Shown in pieces: positions 17,352 through 25,539 of a DNA stretch of 64,000 nt (positions are counted from its first letter, which is position 1; every line of letters begins with the position of its first letter). A program made the position numbers and the translations under genes. The stretch comes from SLST01 sp964458555. GTDB lineage: Bacteria; Spirochaetota; Spirochaetia; DSM-27196; SLST01. A model generated the notes under the pieces. That model did no database searches. It was not told the origin of the DNA and was given only the letters and a program-made list of their open reading frames with translations. The DNA is taken from contig CAYWJH010000004.1 in NCBI GenBank assembly GCA_964458555.1, forward strand, positions 1 to 64,000, read 5' to 3'.

Positions 17352-18337
17352 TTCTCCATGCTACCGTCGAAGGCGATCTGCGACGCGCCGAAGTTCACCT
17401 TCTGCACGAAGGCGAGCGCTTCCTGCGCCCCGAACTCACGGTCCATGCCGTTGTCCTCCCACTCGATGGACAGCGGTCCGGTATAGCCGGCCGCGTTCAC
17501 CTCGCGGATAATCGCGTCGAAGTCGATGCTGCCGTGGCCGAGCGAGACGAAGTTCCACCCGCGGCGCAGATCGCCGAAGGGCAGGTGCGAGCCGAGGATG
17601 CTCGCGCGCCCGTCGAGCGTGACCTTCGAGTCCTTCATGTGGACGTGGTAGATGCGCTCGGCGAGGTCGCGGTAGAAGAGGTGCGGCTGGACGCCCTGCC
17701 AGATCAGGTGCGAGGGGTCGAAGTTGACGCCGAGCGTCTTTCGGTTACCGAACTCCTCGAGCAGGCGCTGCATGGTGTAGAGGTCGTAGGCGATCTCGCC
17801 GGGATGGACCTCGAGCGCGAAGCGCACGCCGTGCTTGTCGAACTCGTCGAAGATCGGCCCCCAGAGCTCGACGATCTTCCCGTAACCGTCGGCGACCTGC
17901 TGCTCGGTCGTGGGCGGGAAGCTGTACCACCACGCCCAGATGGGCGAGCCCATGAAGCCCGTGACGACGTCGATACCGAACGCCTTCGCGCCGGCCGGCG
18001 TGGCCATCATCTCGTCGATCGCCCATGCGCGGATCTCGTCGGGCTTGCCGGCGAGGTGGTCGGGGGCGAAGGCGTCGTTCCGCGGGTCGGGGTTGTCGCC
18101 CACGAGCTGCCCGACGATGTGCGATCCGATCGACCAGCAGCCGAGCCCGTTCTTCTCGAGCGTCTCCCTGTGCTGCTCGACGTAGCTAGAATCGGTGGCC
18201 ATCTTGCCGACGTCGAAGTGGTCGCCCCAGGTGCAGAGCTCGAGGCCGTCGAAGCCCCAGCTTCCGGCCTTTTCGCAGATCTCGGTGAACGGCAGATCGG
18301 CCCACTGCCCGGTGAATAGTGTTACAGGTCGTGCCAT
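17348..18337 (-). CDS. Sugar phosphate isomerase/epimerase (xylose-isomerase-like TIM barrel)
   Basis: 329 residues of the AP_endonuc_2 family. Metal-ligand segments are visible: GFDGLELCTWGDHFDV, RFALEVHPGEIAYD (Glu), LGVNFDPSHLIWQG (Asp/His), YHVHMKDSK (His) and PLSIEWEDNGMD (Glu). Such enzymes isomerise or epimerise sugars or inositols using a divalent metal. The gene is 9 nt after a Gfo/Idh/MocA oxidoreductase gene, a very common pairing for inositol or unusual sugar catabolism. It has a strong AGGAGG ribosome site. The precise substrate is not predictable. Confidence 0.85.
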   Translation of the reverse strand: MARPVTLFTGQWADLPFTEICEKAGSWGFDGLELCTWGDHFDVGKMATDSSYVEQHRETLEKNGLGCWSIGSHIVGQLVGDNPDPRNDAFAPDHLAGKPDEIRAWAIDEMMATPAGAKAFGIDVVTGFMGSPIWAWWYSFPPTTEQQVADGYGKIVELWGPIFDEFDKHGVRFALEVHPGEIAYDLYTMQRLLEEFGNRKTLGVNFDPSHLIWQGVQPHLFYRDLAERIYHVHMKDSKVTLDGRASILGSHLPFGDLRRGWNFVSLGHGSIDFDAIIREVNAAGYTGPLSIEWEDNGMDREFGAQEALAFVQKVNFGASQIAFDGSMEK

Positions 18338-18346
18338 AGTATCCTC

Positions 18347-19501
18347 CTAAAAATCGACCCAGGCGCTCTTCTGCCCGGCGCTCTCGACGACGCGCGTGAC
18401 GAAGCGCACGCCCTGGATGCCGTCCTCGACGCCGGGAAAGTCCAGATCGGCCTTCGTGAGCTTGCCTCCGGAGAGCTTCGTGCGAAGCGCCCCGGTGTAC
18501 GTCTTGTAGATGTTCGCGAACGCCTCGAAGTAGCCTTCCGGGTGTCCGGCGGGGATGCGGACGAGCGACTCGCCGCGCTCGCCCAGGTCGTCGCGGCCCC
18601 GGCTGAGGACCTGGACCGGTCCGTCGAGCGTGGCGAAGGTGAGGTGGTTCGGGTCCTCCTGGAAGAACTCGATCGACCCCTTCTCGCCAAACACGCGGAT
18701 ACGAAGCCCGTTGTCTTTCCCCACGGCAATCTGGCTGGTCCAGTAGACGCCGGTCGCGCCACCGGCGTAGTTCACCATGACGGTCGCGTTGTCGTCGAGC
18801 TTCCGGCCCTTTACGAACGAGTCCAGACGCGCGGACAGCGACTCGATCTCGAGCCCGGTCACGTAGCTGACCATGTTCTCGACGTGCGTGCCGATGTCCC
18901 CCACGCAATTCGACATGCCCGACTGCTCCGGGTCGGTGCGCCAGCTCGCCTGACGGTTCTCTTTCTCCGCGCTGGTCGCCAGCCACTCCTGCGGGTACTC
19001 GGCGTTCACGAAGCGGATGGGGCCGAGCGCGCCCGAGCGCACGAGATCGCGCGCCTTCTTCACGATGGGGTAGCCGGTATACGTGTAGGTGACGCCGAAC
19101 AGGAGGCCGGTCTTCTCTACGAGCTTGCCGAGCTCCTCGGCGTCGGCGAGGTCTGTCGTAAGCGGCTTGTCGCAGACGACGTTGATGCCGGCCTCGAGAA
19201 AGGTCTTCGCGATCTCGAAGTGCGACACGTTGGGCGTGACGATCGCGACGAAGTCGATCCCGTCCTCGCGCCGGCTCTCCTTCGCCGCCATCTCCTTATA
19301 GTCTGCGTAGAGCCGCGACTCGTCCATCAGCAGCTCGCCTCCGGTCTCGAGCGTGCTCTCGTGGTTGCGCGAGAACGCGGCGGCGACGAGCTCCGTATTC
19401 GGTTCGAGTGCGATGGCTCGCCGGTGCACGTCGCCGATGAACGCGCCGGGACCACCGCCCACCATGCCGTAGAAGAGGGGTCGATTCGCTGTTCCTGCCA
19501 T
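18347..19501 (-). CDS. Gfo/Idh/MocA family NAD(P)-dependent oxidoreductase
   Basis: 384 residues from ATG 19501, preceded by AGGAG; a longer in-frame extension upstream has no ribosome site. The N-terminal Rossmann part has GMVGGGPGAFIGDVHRRAI, then FVAIVTPNVSHFEIAKTFLE and GINVVCDKPLTTDL, the family's E/DKP motif (about 120). The C-terminal half is the alpha/beta substrate domain with GDIGTHVENMVSYVTG. It would oxidise a sugar or cyclitol hydroxyl with NAD(P). It is first in the operon with the isomerase and the chemoreceptor. Confidence 0.9.
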   Translation of the reverse strand: MAGTANRPLFYGMVGGGPGAFIGDVHRRAIALEPNTELVAAAFSRNHESTLETGGELLMDESRLYADYKEMAAKESRREDGIDFVAIVTPNVSHFEIAKTFLEAGINVVCDKPLTTDLADAEELGKLVEKTGLLFGVTYTYTGYPIVKKARDLVRSGALGPIRFVNAEYPQEWLATSAEKENRQASWRTDPEQSGMSNCVGDIGTHVENMVSYVTGLEIESLSARLDSFVKGRKLDDNATVMVNYAGGATGVYWTSQIAVGKDNGLRIRVFGEKGSIEFFQEDPNHLTFATLDGPVQVLSRGRDDLGERGESLVRIPAGHPEGYFEAFANIYKTYTGALRTKLSGGKLTKADLDFPGVEDGIQGVRFVTRVVESAGQKSAWVDF

Positions 19502-19526
19502 GAGCGCTCCTATCCGGTTTTCCTGC

Positions 19527-19555
19527 AGTGTAAACGGCATCCGGAAATTCGGCAA
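19527..19555 (-). promoter_or_regulatory. Promoter of the oxidoreductase-isomerase-chemoreceptor operon
   Basis: TTGCCG (19555-19550), 17 nt, TACACT (19532-19527), about 25 nt upstream of the ATG; a conventional leader with AGGAG follows. Confidence 0.55.
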
Positions 19556-19601
19556 TCGCGTGACACGCGATAGCGAGGTGAGGTACAAAGGGTGAGTTCC
19601 C

Positions 19602-21074
19602 GTGAACGGATCACACTTCGAAACAGTCAACCTACGCAAGCGGGTCCTCAGCCGACTCGGGGTCTTCTGCAAGGATCTCAAGAACGGCGGCGGCTTCGCC
19701 AACACGCACTGGGAGCAGCTCGGCCATCCAACCGCCGACATGAACGGCCAACGGTGGCTCGAGCACGTCCATCCCGACGACCGCGACCGTGTGCGCGAGG
19801 CGCTCGAGCGGCATCTGCGCGGCGAGACGCCCGAGTTCCAGGCCGAGTACCGCGTGCGCGACCGCGACGGTAGCTACCGCTGGTTCATCTCGTCGGGCAT
19901 GGTCGAGCGTCGCGCTTCCGACGGCACGCCGGCCACGTATCTGGGCCACGACCAGGACATCACCGACCTCCACAGCCTTCGCGAGGCTCTCCAGGAGGCC
20001 CGTCGCGAGGCCGAGGAGCGCGCGGGCGAGGCCGAGGCGCTACGCGGAGCCGGAGCCGTCGTGGTCGCGAGCCTCGACGCAGCCACAGCGGTTCGCTCGG
20101 TCATCGAACAGCTGAACACGCTCGTTCCCTTCGGCTCCGCGCTCGTCTGCGAGCTCGAGAACCGGAGGCTGCGCTACGTAGGCGGTTCGTCGGATGTCAA
20201 CGAGGAGAACTGGCGATCGTTCGCCCGGCCGCGCCGGCGCGCGTTTCTCAAGGCCATCAAATCGCGGATCCCCTACCTGATGAACGAACGCGAGTCTTCG
20301 GCCGACGAGGACGCCTCGCAGGGGTCGTCGGGTGCGGCCGCACCCGACGACGGGTTGCCGCACAAGCTGTTCGTACCGCTCGTCGTGCGCGGGTCGGCGG
20401 TCGGCGCGCTCGTGATCTCCCGGGCACGCGAGCCTTTTGCCGGCGAGGAAGTCCGGATCGTGATGTCCATGGCCGACTACCTCTCGCTCGCCCTCTCGAA
20501 TGCGAGGCTCTACAGCCACATGCAGCAGCGGGCCGAGATCGACCAGCTCACCGGCGTGCTCACCCGCCGGGCGTTCATGGAATCCGGCGAACAGGTCATG
20601 GACCAGGCGTTCCACGCGGGGCAGCCGCTCTGCGCGTGCATCCTCGACATCGACCACTTCAAGCCGATCAACGACACCTTCGGCCACTCGACCGGCGACC
20701 AGGTTCTCAGGACCCTCGGCGCGGTCATGCGCGACAGCCTCCGCTCGACCGACATGATCGGACGCTTCGGCGGCGAGGAGTTCTGCGCGCTGCTCACCGA
20801 CACCGGGCTTCGCGACGGGTACGACGTCGCCGAGCGGCTGCGCCACGCGATCGAATCGACCCCGTTTGCCGGGATCGACCGTGAGGTGACCGCGAGTATC
20901 GGGATCGCGTACCTCACCCCGGGCGACGACGGGCGCGAAGGCGGTGACCAACCGAGCCGCGAGCGGCTCAGTATCGAGCAGATCATCCAGCGCGCAGACG
21001 TCGCGCTCTATAACGCGAAGGAATCCGGGCGCAACCGCGTTGTCGCCTACGAGGAGGGCATGGCGGGCGAATAG
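19602..21074 (+). CDS. PAS-GAF-GGDEF diguanylate cyclase
   Basis: 490 residues from GTG 19602. A PAS/PAC domain covers about 20-125 (EHVHPDDRDRVREALERHL; YRWFISSGMV), then a coiled linker, a GAF-like domain at about 150-300 (VPLVVRGSAVGALVISRA) and GGDEF at about 310-485 with RFGGEEFCALL and an I-site RSTD. ILDIDHFKPINDTFGHSTGD is intact, so it should make c-di-GMP. The start is not certain; GTG 19592 is in another frame and the ribosome site (AAAGGGTGA, 19587-19595) is modest. It is followed after 32 nt by a GGDEF-EAL gene, so synthesis and breakdown may be co-regulated. Confidence 0.87.
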   Translation: MNGSHFETVNLRKRVLSRLGVFCKDLKNGGGFANTHWEQLGHPTADMNGQRWLEHVHPDDRDRVREALERHLRGETPEFQAEYRVRDRDGSYRWFISSGMVERRASDGTPATYLGHDQDITDLHSLREALQEARREAEERAGEAEALRGAGAVVVASLDAATAVRSVIEQLNTLVPFGSALVCELENRRLRYVGGSSDVNEENWRSFARPRRRAFLKAIKSRIPYLMNERESSADEDASQGSSGAAAPDDGLPHKLFVPLVVRGSAVGALVISRAREPFAGEEVRIVMSMADYLSLALSNARLYSHMQQRAEIDQLTGVLTRRAFMESGEQVMDQAFHAGQPLCACILDIDHFKPINDTFGHSTGDQVLRTLGAVMRDSLRSTDMIGRFGGEEFCALLTDTGLRDGYDVAERLRHAIESTPFAGIDREVTASIGIAYLTPGDDGREGGDQPSRERLSIEQIIQRADVALYNAKESGRNRVVAYEEGMAGE

Positions 21075-21106
21075 CGGCCTCGGCATCCGGCGGGGAAGAA
21101 GACTCC

Positions 21107-22783
21107 ATGGCTGAACACCAGCGTTTTGAACACATGATCAACCGTTCGCGCGACTTCGTCACGCTCATCAACCGTGACTACGTGTATGAGTTCGCGAACC
21201 GGGCGTACTGCGAGGCGGTCGACCGTACGCAGGAGGACATCGTCGGACGGACCGTAGCCGACCTGTGGGGAGAAGACCGCTTCTCAACCCGCCTCCAGCC
21301 GCTGCTCGACCGCTGCTTCGCGGGAGAGACGATCGAGTACATCGACCGCTTCACCTTCGGGTCGTTCGAAAAGCACATGCACGTGTGCTTCTACCCGTAC
21401 GCCGAACACGGCGAGACGACGCACGCCCTCGTCTTCTCGCACGACATCACGCGCCTCACCGAGATCGAGACAAAGCTCACGCACTACGAGTATCTCGATC
21501 CGCTGACGGGGCTCTTTAACCGGCGCTCGCTCGACGTCATCCTCGACAAGGAGATCTACCGCGCGAAGCGAAGCCCGGTGCCGGTGACGCACGCGCTCCT
21601 GTTCGTGTCGCTCGAGGGTTTCTCCGAGATCCACCGCGCTTTCGGGATAGAGATGGGCGACATCCTGCTCGAGAACACGGGCCTGCGCGTACGGCAGACG
21701 GTCCGAGACAGCGACTACGTCTTCCGCTTCGACGGCACCGATCTCACGGTCCTGCTCATCGGCATCACGCACCCGGAGGACTCGGCGATCGTCGCCGAGA
21801 AGATCCACGAGGCGATCACGATGCCGTACAAGCACCAGGGGATCGAGGTGACGATTGCCGCGACGATCGGCGTGGCGATCTTTCCCGCCGACGGAGAGAC
21901 CCACGCGGAGCTCTTCCGCGCCGCGAACACCGCGGTGCTCGAGGCGCGGCGGGAGCGGGAGCCGTACGCGCTCTACAAGCGCGCGGTGCACGAGGAGGCG
22001 ATCGCGCGCGCGACGCTCAAGACCGAGCTCGTCGCCGCCTTCGAGGAGCGGCGATTCGTGCTGCACTATCAACCGTTCGTGGACGCGGAGGGCATGCCGG
22101 TCGGCGCCGAGGCGCTCATCCGGTGGAATCATCCGCGCAGGGGGTTGCTCTACCCGGCGTCGTTCATCGCGCTCGCCGAGGAGACGCGACTGGTGAGCGC
22201 GATCGACAAGTGGGCGCTCTACGAGGTGTGCGACCAGCTCGCCGCCTGGTCGCACCTGCCGGATTTCTTCGTCTCGATCAACATCAGCGCGCGGGACCTG
22301 CTCGACACCTACCTCGTCGAAGCGGTCGGACTCGCGCTCAAGCACGCCGACGGCGTCGCGCCGCACCGGCTGAAGCTCGAGCTCACCGAACGCATCTCCA
22401 TGGACGACCCGCAACGTTCGATCGAGACGATGCGCGGGCTCGAGGACTTGGGCGTGGACATCTGGATCGACGACTTCGGCACGGGACAGTCGTCGCTCGC
22501 GTACCTGAAGGAGCTGCCGGCAAAGGTGCTGAAGATCGACAAGGTATTCATCGACCGGATCAAGGACGATGAGGAGGATCTCGTCTATCTGGAGAGCATC
22601 GTGCGCGCGATCCGGTCGCGGGACAAACGCGTGTGTATCGAGGGCGTGACCGACGCCGACCAGGAGCGTCGCCTGCGCGGGATCGGGTGCGACCTCATGC
22701 AGGGCTACTACTACGCGCAGCCGGTGACGGCAGACAAACTGCTGGAGATGGTGAGCGCCGGTCGGCCGCTGCCGGCGGGATGA
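21107..22783 (+). CDS. PAS-(degenerate GGDEF)-EAL c-di-GMP phosphodiesterase
   Basis: 558 residues. PAS covers about 1-120 and a GGDEF-like domain about 125-290, whose active site reads RFDGTDLTVL instead of GGDEF, so cyclase activity is unlikely. The EAL domain (about 300-550) is intact: GAEALIRWNHP, NISARDL, ELTERIS, IDDFGTGQSSLAYL, LKIDKVFID and CIEGVT supply the metal and catalytic residues. It should hydrolyse c-di-GMP to pGpG, perhaps with GTP sensing by the dead GGDEF. It is in the same direction as the cyclase 32 nt upstream. Confidence 0.88.
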   Translation: MAEHQRFEHMINRSRDFVTLINRDYVYEFANRAYCEAVDRTQEDIVGRTVADLWGEDRFSTRLQPLLDRCFAGETIEYIDRFTFGSFEKHMHVCFYPYAEHGETTHALVFSHDITRLTEIETKLTHYEYLDPLTGLFNRRSLDVILDKEIYRAKRSPVPVTHALLFVSLEGFSEIHRAFGIEMGDILLENTGLRVRQTVRDSDYVFRFDGTDLTVLLIGITHPEDSAIVAEKIHEAITMPYKHQGIEVTIAATIGVAIFPADGETHAELFRAANTAVLEARREREPYALYKRAVHEEAIARATLKTELVAAFEERRFVLHYQPFVDAEGMPVGAEALIRWNHPRRGLLYPASFIALAEETRLVSAIDKWALYEVCDQLAAWSHLPDFFVSINISARDLLDTYLVEAVGLALKHADGVAPHRLKLELTERISMDDPQRSIETMRGLEDLGVDIWIDDFGTGQSSLAYLKELPAKVLKIDKVFIDRIKDDEEDLVYLESIVRAIRSRDKRVCIEGVTDADQERRLRGIGCDLMQGYYYAQPVTADKLLEMVSAGRPLPAG

Positions 22784-22798
22784 GCGGCGCGCACGACT

Positions 22799-23239
22799 CT
22801 ACGGCTCGGCGCGTACGAGGATCAGGTTGGCGTTCTCGTTCGCCTCGATCTGCGTGACGATCGCGTTCCGCTCGGTCACGATGACGCTCACGAGGAAAAG
22901 CACGTCGGGGCTCAGGTCGCGGACCTTGTAGAAGCTGTTGCCGGACGGGGTCTCGAAGGAGAGGAAGCCGGTGTCCATGCCCCAGGAGAGGAAGCGGAGC
23001 GTCTGCGAGTCGGAGGTCATCGTGCCGTCGGCCTCGAGCTCGAGGGTCGCGTCGATGAAACTGCTCGTGGGCGCATTGCTGCGGTACTCGTTGAGCGTGA
23101 AGGTGCCGATCGTGTCGACGCGGTAGAGTTCCCAGGTGCCGGTCATCGTGATCTCCGGCATCGTGTTCTGCCCCGCGTCCTGCGAGAACACCGGCGTGAT
23201 CACCAGAATCAGCGCAAGCGCAAAGATAGCCCGCTTCAT
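22799..23239 (-). CDS. Secreted small beta-rich protein of unknown function
   Basis: 146 residues with a clear signal peptide (MKRAIFALALILVITPVFSQ). The mature part consists of alternating short strands (TGTWELYRVDTIGTFTL; ATLELEADGTMTSDSQTLRF; GFLSFETPSGNSFYKV), reminiscent of lipocalin-like stress or heme proteins, but there is no diagnostic motif. It is probably periplasmic. It is monocistronic and convergent with the EAL gene. Confidence 0.6.
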   Translation of the reverse strand: MKRAIFALALILVITPVFSQDAGQNTMPEITMTGTWELYRVDTIGTFTLNEYRSNAPTSSFIDATLELEADGTMTSDSQTLRFLSWGMDTGFLSFETPSGNSFYKVRDLSPDVLFLVSVIVTERNAIVTQIEANENANLILVRAEP

Positions 23240-23340
23240 ACAGCCTCCGTTCTACTCTTCGAGTATCGATCTCCGCGCGCCGGGTCTTGAGTCTTTCTCT
23301 CGCCCTGTACGAAGAGGCAATATACATCTAAAATCTCAAC

Positions 23341-23555
23341 ATGGCAGGTACGGACATGGAGACGCCGAGGGACCCCACCCTCAAGAGCCTGCTGGGCCGA
23401 ATCCCGGTAGCGGTCGCGGGCTGGGAACGTACAGCGTGCGCCTGCTCACCGATCGTTATCTGGGCGGCACGGTGAGCTTCACAAGCGACGAGCGCGAAGG
23501 TACCTTCTTTACGGTACGGGTGCCCCTTGTTTCAAATCCACGCGCGCCCGTGTAG
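23341..23555 (+). pseudogene. Histidine kinase remnant with internal deletion
   Basis: Frame 1 from ATG 23341 gives a kinase-like N-terminus (METPRDPTLKSLLGRIPVAV). At about 23418 the recognisable sequence changes frame and becomes GRGLGTYSVRLLTDRYLGG and EREGTFFTVRVPL, the G2 box and C-terminal strand of a HATPase_c domain, ending at TAG 23555. So the first about 28 and last about 45 codons of a sensor kinase remain and the whole middle is missing. The rest of the 325-base space between the neighbouring genes shows nothing else. Confidence 0.6.
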
Positions 23556-23564
23556 GTTCCCCCA

Positions 23565-25505
23565 ATGGCAAAGCAGAAAACCGTCGAGGGTCGTCTCACG
23601 CTGACCGCCCGGGGCTTCGGATTCGTCCAGGCTCCGGATCAGCCGAGCGTCCTCATCCCCTTCGATCATCTCGACCATGCGCTCTCCGGCGACCGCGTCG
23701 TCGCGGAGCTCTTCCCCGACTCGTCGCCGGACAAACCGGCCGGACGCATCGTCTCCGTCACCGAGCGGGACGACTCGCCCATCGTCGGGCGCGTGCGACG
23801 CCACCGCGGCGAGCTGCATCTCTACGCGCAGGGCAACAGATCGGCCAAGTCGCTTGTCCTCCCGGAGTCCGAAGTCAAGAAGGCAAAGCTGGGCGTTACC
23901 CTCCAGGACGGCGACGTGGTGAGCGCGGAGCTCATCGAGTGGCCGTCACAGGACGACCATCCCGTCGGCCGTCCCGTCGAGGTCGTCGCCCGGCGCGGCG
24001 ATCAGGACCTGGAGCTGCGTCTCATCGCGCTCTCGCGAGGGCTCCCGCTCGAGTTCCCACCGAAGGTCGAAAAGGCGGCCGAAAAGCTCTCGCTGCCGAA
24101 CGTGAAGCGCATCGCGAAGAAGCGGCGCGATCTGCGCAATACGGTCTGCTTCACGATCGACCCGGAGACCGCGAAGGACTTCGACGACGCGGTCTCGGTC
24201 CGGCAGCGCGAGGACGGCCTCTTCGAGCTGGGCGTGCACATCGCCGACGTCAGCCACTACGTGGAGGAGGACGACGAGATCGATCGCGAGGCGTGGGAGC
24301 GCGGAACATCGGTCTACCTCGTGGATACGGTGCTGCCCATGCTGCCGGAGACGCTCTCGAACAGCCTCTGCAGCCTCGTCCCCGAAGAGCCGCGCCTGAC
24401 GATGAGCGTGATCGCGACGCTCGACAGCGCGGGGACCGTCCACGACGCAGAGATCTGCGAGTCGGTGATCGAGAGCGATCGGCGCCTGACCTACCGCGAA
24501 GCCGAGGACATCATCAACGGCAAGGAAGACCCGCTCGCTCCGCAGCTCCACCTGCTGCACCTGCTGACGCAGATGCTCCGCCAACGGCGCGAGGCCGGGG
24601 GGAGCGTCGACTTCGATTTCTCTACACCGCAGATCAGGCTCGACGAGAACGGCGTGCCCGTCTCCGTCCGCCCGAGCGAACGGCTCGCCTCGAACCGGGT
24701 GGTGGAGGAGTGCATGCTCCTCGCCAACCGACTCGTCGCCGAGCGCTTTCGCGAACACAAGGACTTTCCCGGAGTCTTCCGCGTCCACGACGAGCCGAGC
24801 GAGACCGATGTAGAGTCGCTCGTCCAGACGCTCAACGACCTGGGCGTGCCCTACAAGGCGGGTGACGACTTCGAATCGCAGGACTACCGCAACATCCTGT
24901 CGGTCATCCAGAACTTCGAGTTCCGCGACCTCGTCGAGACGGTCGCGATGAAGGCGTTGAAGAAGGCCGTCTACTCGACCGAGAACCGCGGACACTTCGG
25001 CCTGGCGATGGAGGCGTACACGCACTTCACCTCGCCCATCCGCCGCTACCCCGACCTGGTCGTCCACCGGCTGCTCAAGCGGCTTGTCGGCGGCGGACGC
25101 GGGGGCCGGAAGGCGAGCCCTGCGCTGCGCCGTTTTCTCGACAAGACGTGCGAGCACGCGACCGAACGCGAGCGCCTCGCGACCGACGCCGAACGCGAGT
25201 ACTCCCGGCTCAAGGCGCTCGAGTTCCTCGAGACCAAGCAGGGCCGCGAATACCGGGGCGTGGTGAGCGGCGTCGCGTCGATCGGCTTGTTCGTGGAGAT
25301 CGAGCGCTACCTGATCGAGGGCCTCGTGCACATCTCCAAGCTCGGCCGCGAGCGGTTCGAGCTCGACCGGGCGAACTATCAGCTCGTCGGCTCAAAAACG
25401 GGCACGGTCTTCCGCCTCGGTGACGAGGTCCGCGTACGGGTGGAGTCGGTAGACACCCGCGAACGCAAGGCGGACTTCGACCTGGTGAAGGATGGCGGAG
25501 ACTAG
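23565..25505 (+). CDS. rnr: Ribonuclease R (RNase II/R family exoribonuclease)
   Basis: 646 residues, shorter than E. coli RNase R (about 800) at the N-terminus and tail. Cold-shock/OB regions lie at about 1-150. The RNB catalytic core has CFTIDPETAKDFDDAVSV (about 200), with the Asp cluster that binds Mg2+, then HIADVSHYV, YLVDTVLPMLPETLSN, AYTHFTSPIRRYPDLVVHR. The C-terminal S1 domain (about 565-640) reads YRGVVSGVASIGLFVEIERY. It degrades structured RNA 3' to 5'. A TAGGTT hexamer lies exactly 6 nt before the ATG and there is no ribosome site, so the mRNA may be leaderless. Confidence 0.93.
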   Translation: MAKQKTVEGRLTLTARGFGFVQAPDQPSVLIPFDHLDHALSGDRVVAELFPDSSPDKPAGRIVSVTERDDSPIVGRVRRHRGELHLYAQGNRSAKSLVLPESEVKKAKLGVTLQDGDVVSAELIEWPSQDDHPVGRPVEVVARRGDQDLELRLIALSRGLPLEFPPKVEKAAEKLSLPNVKRIAKKRRDLRNTVCFTIDPETAKDFDDAVSVRQREDGLFELGVHIADVSHYVEEDDEIDREAWERGTSVYLVDTVLPMLPETLSNSLCSLVPEEPRLTMSVIATLDSAGTVHDAEICESVIESDRRLTYREAEDIINGKEDPLAPQLHLLHLLTQMLRQRREAGGSVDFDFSTPQIRLDENGVPVSVRPSERLASNRVVEECMLLANRLVAERFREHKDFPGVFRVHDEPSETDVESLVQTLNDLGVPYKAGDDFESQDYRNILSVIQNFEFRDLVETVAMKALKKAVYSTENRGHFGLAMEAYTHFTSPIRRYPDLVVHRLLKRLVGGGRGGRKASPALRRFLDKTCEHATERERLATDAEREYSRLKALEFLETKQGREYRGVVSGVASIGLFVEIERYLIEGLVHISKLGRERFELDRANYQLVGSKTGTVFRLGDEVRVRVESVDTRERKADFDLVKDGGD

Positions 25506-25539
25506 GCCCGAGCCGGGCGCGCGCGCAGGAGCGTGACGC

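Noticed and set aside
12450..17486. A 1678-codon open frame on the plus strand
   Set aside because: It runs antisense through the adaptor, DUF4139 and chemoreceptor genes, is Arg/Glu/His-rich and has no motif. Long antisense frames are expected at this GC content.
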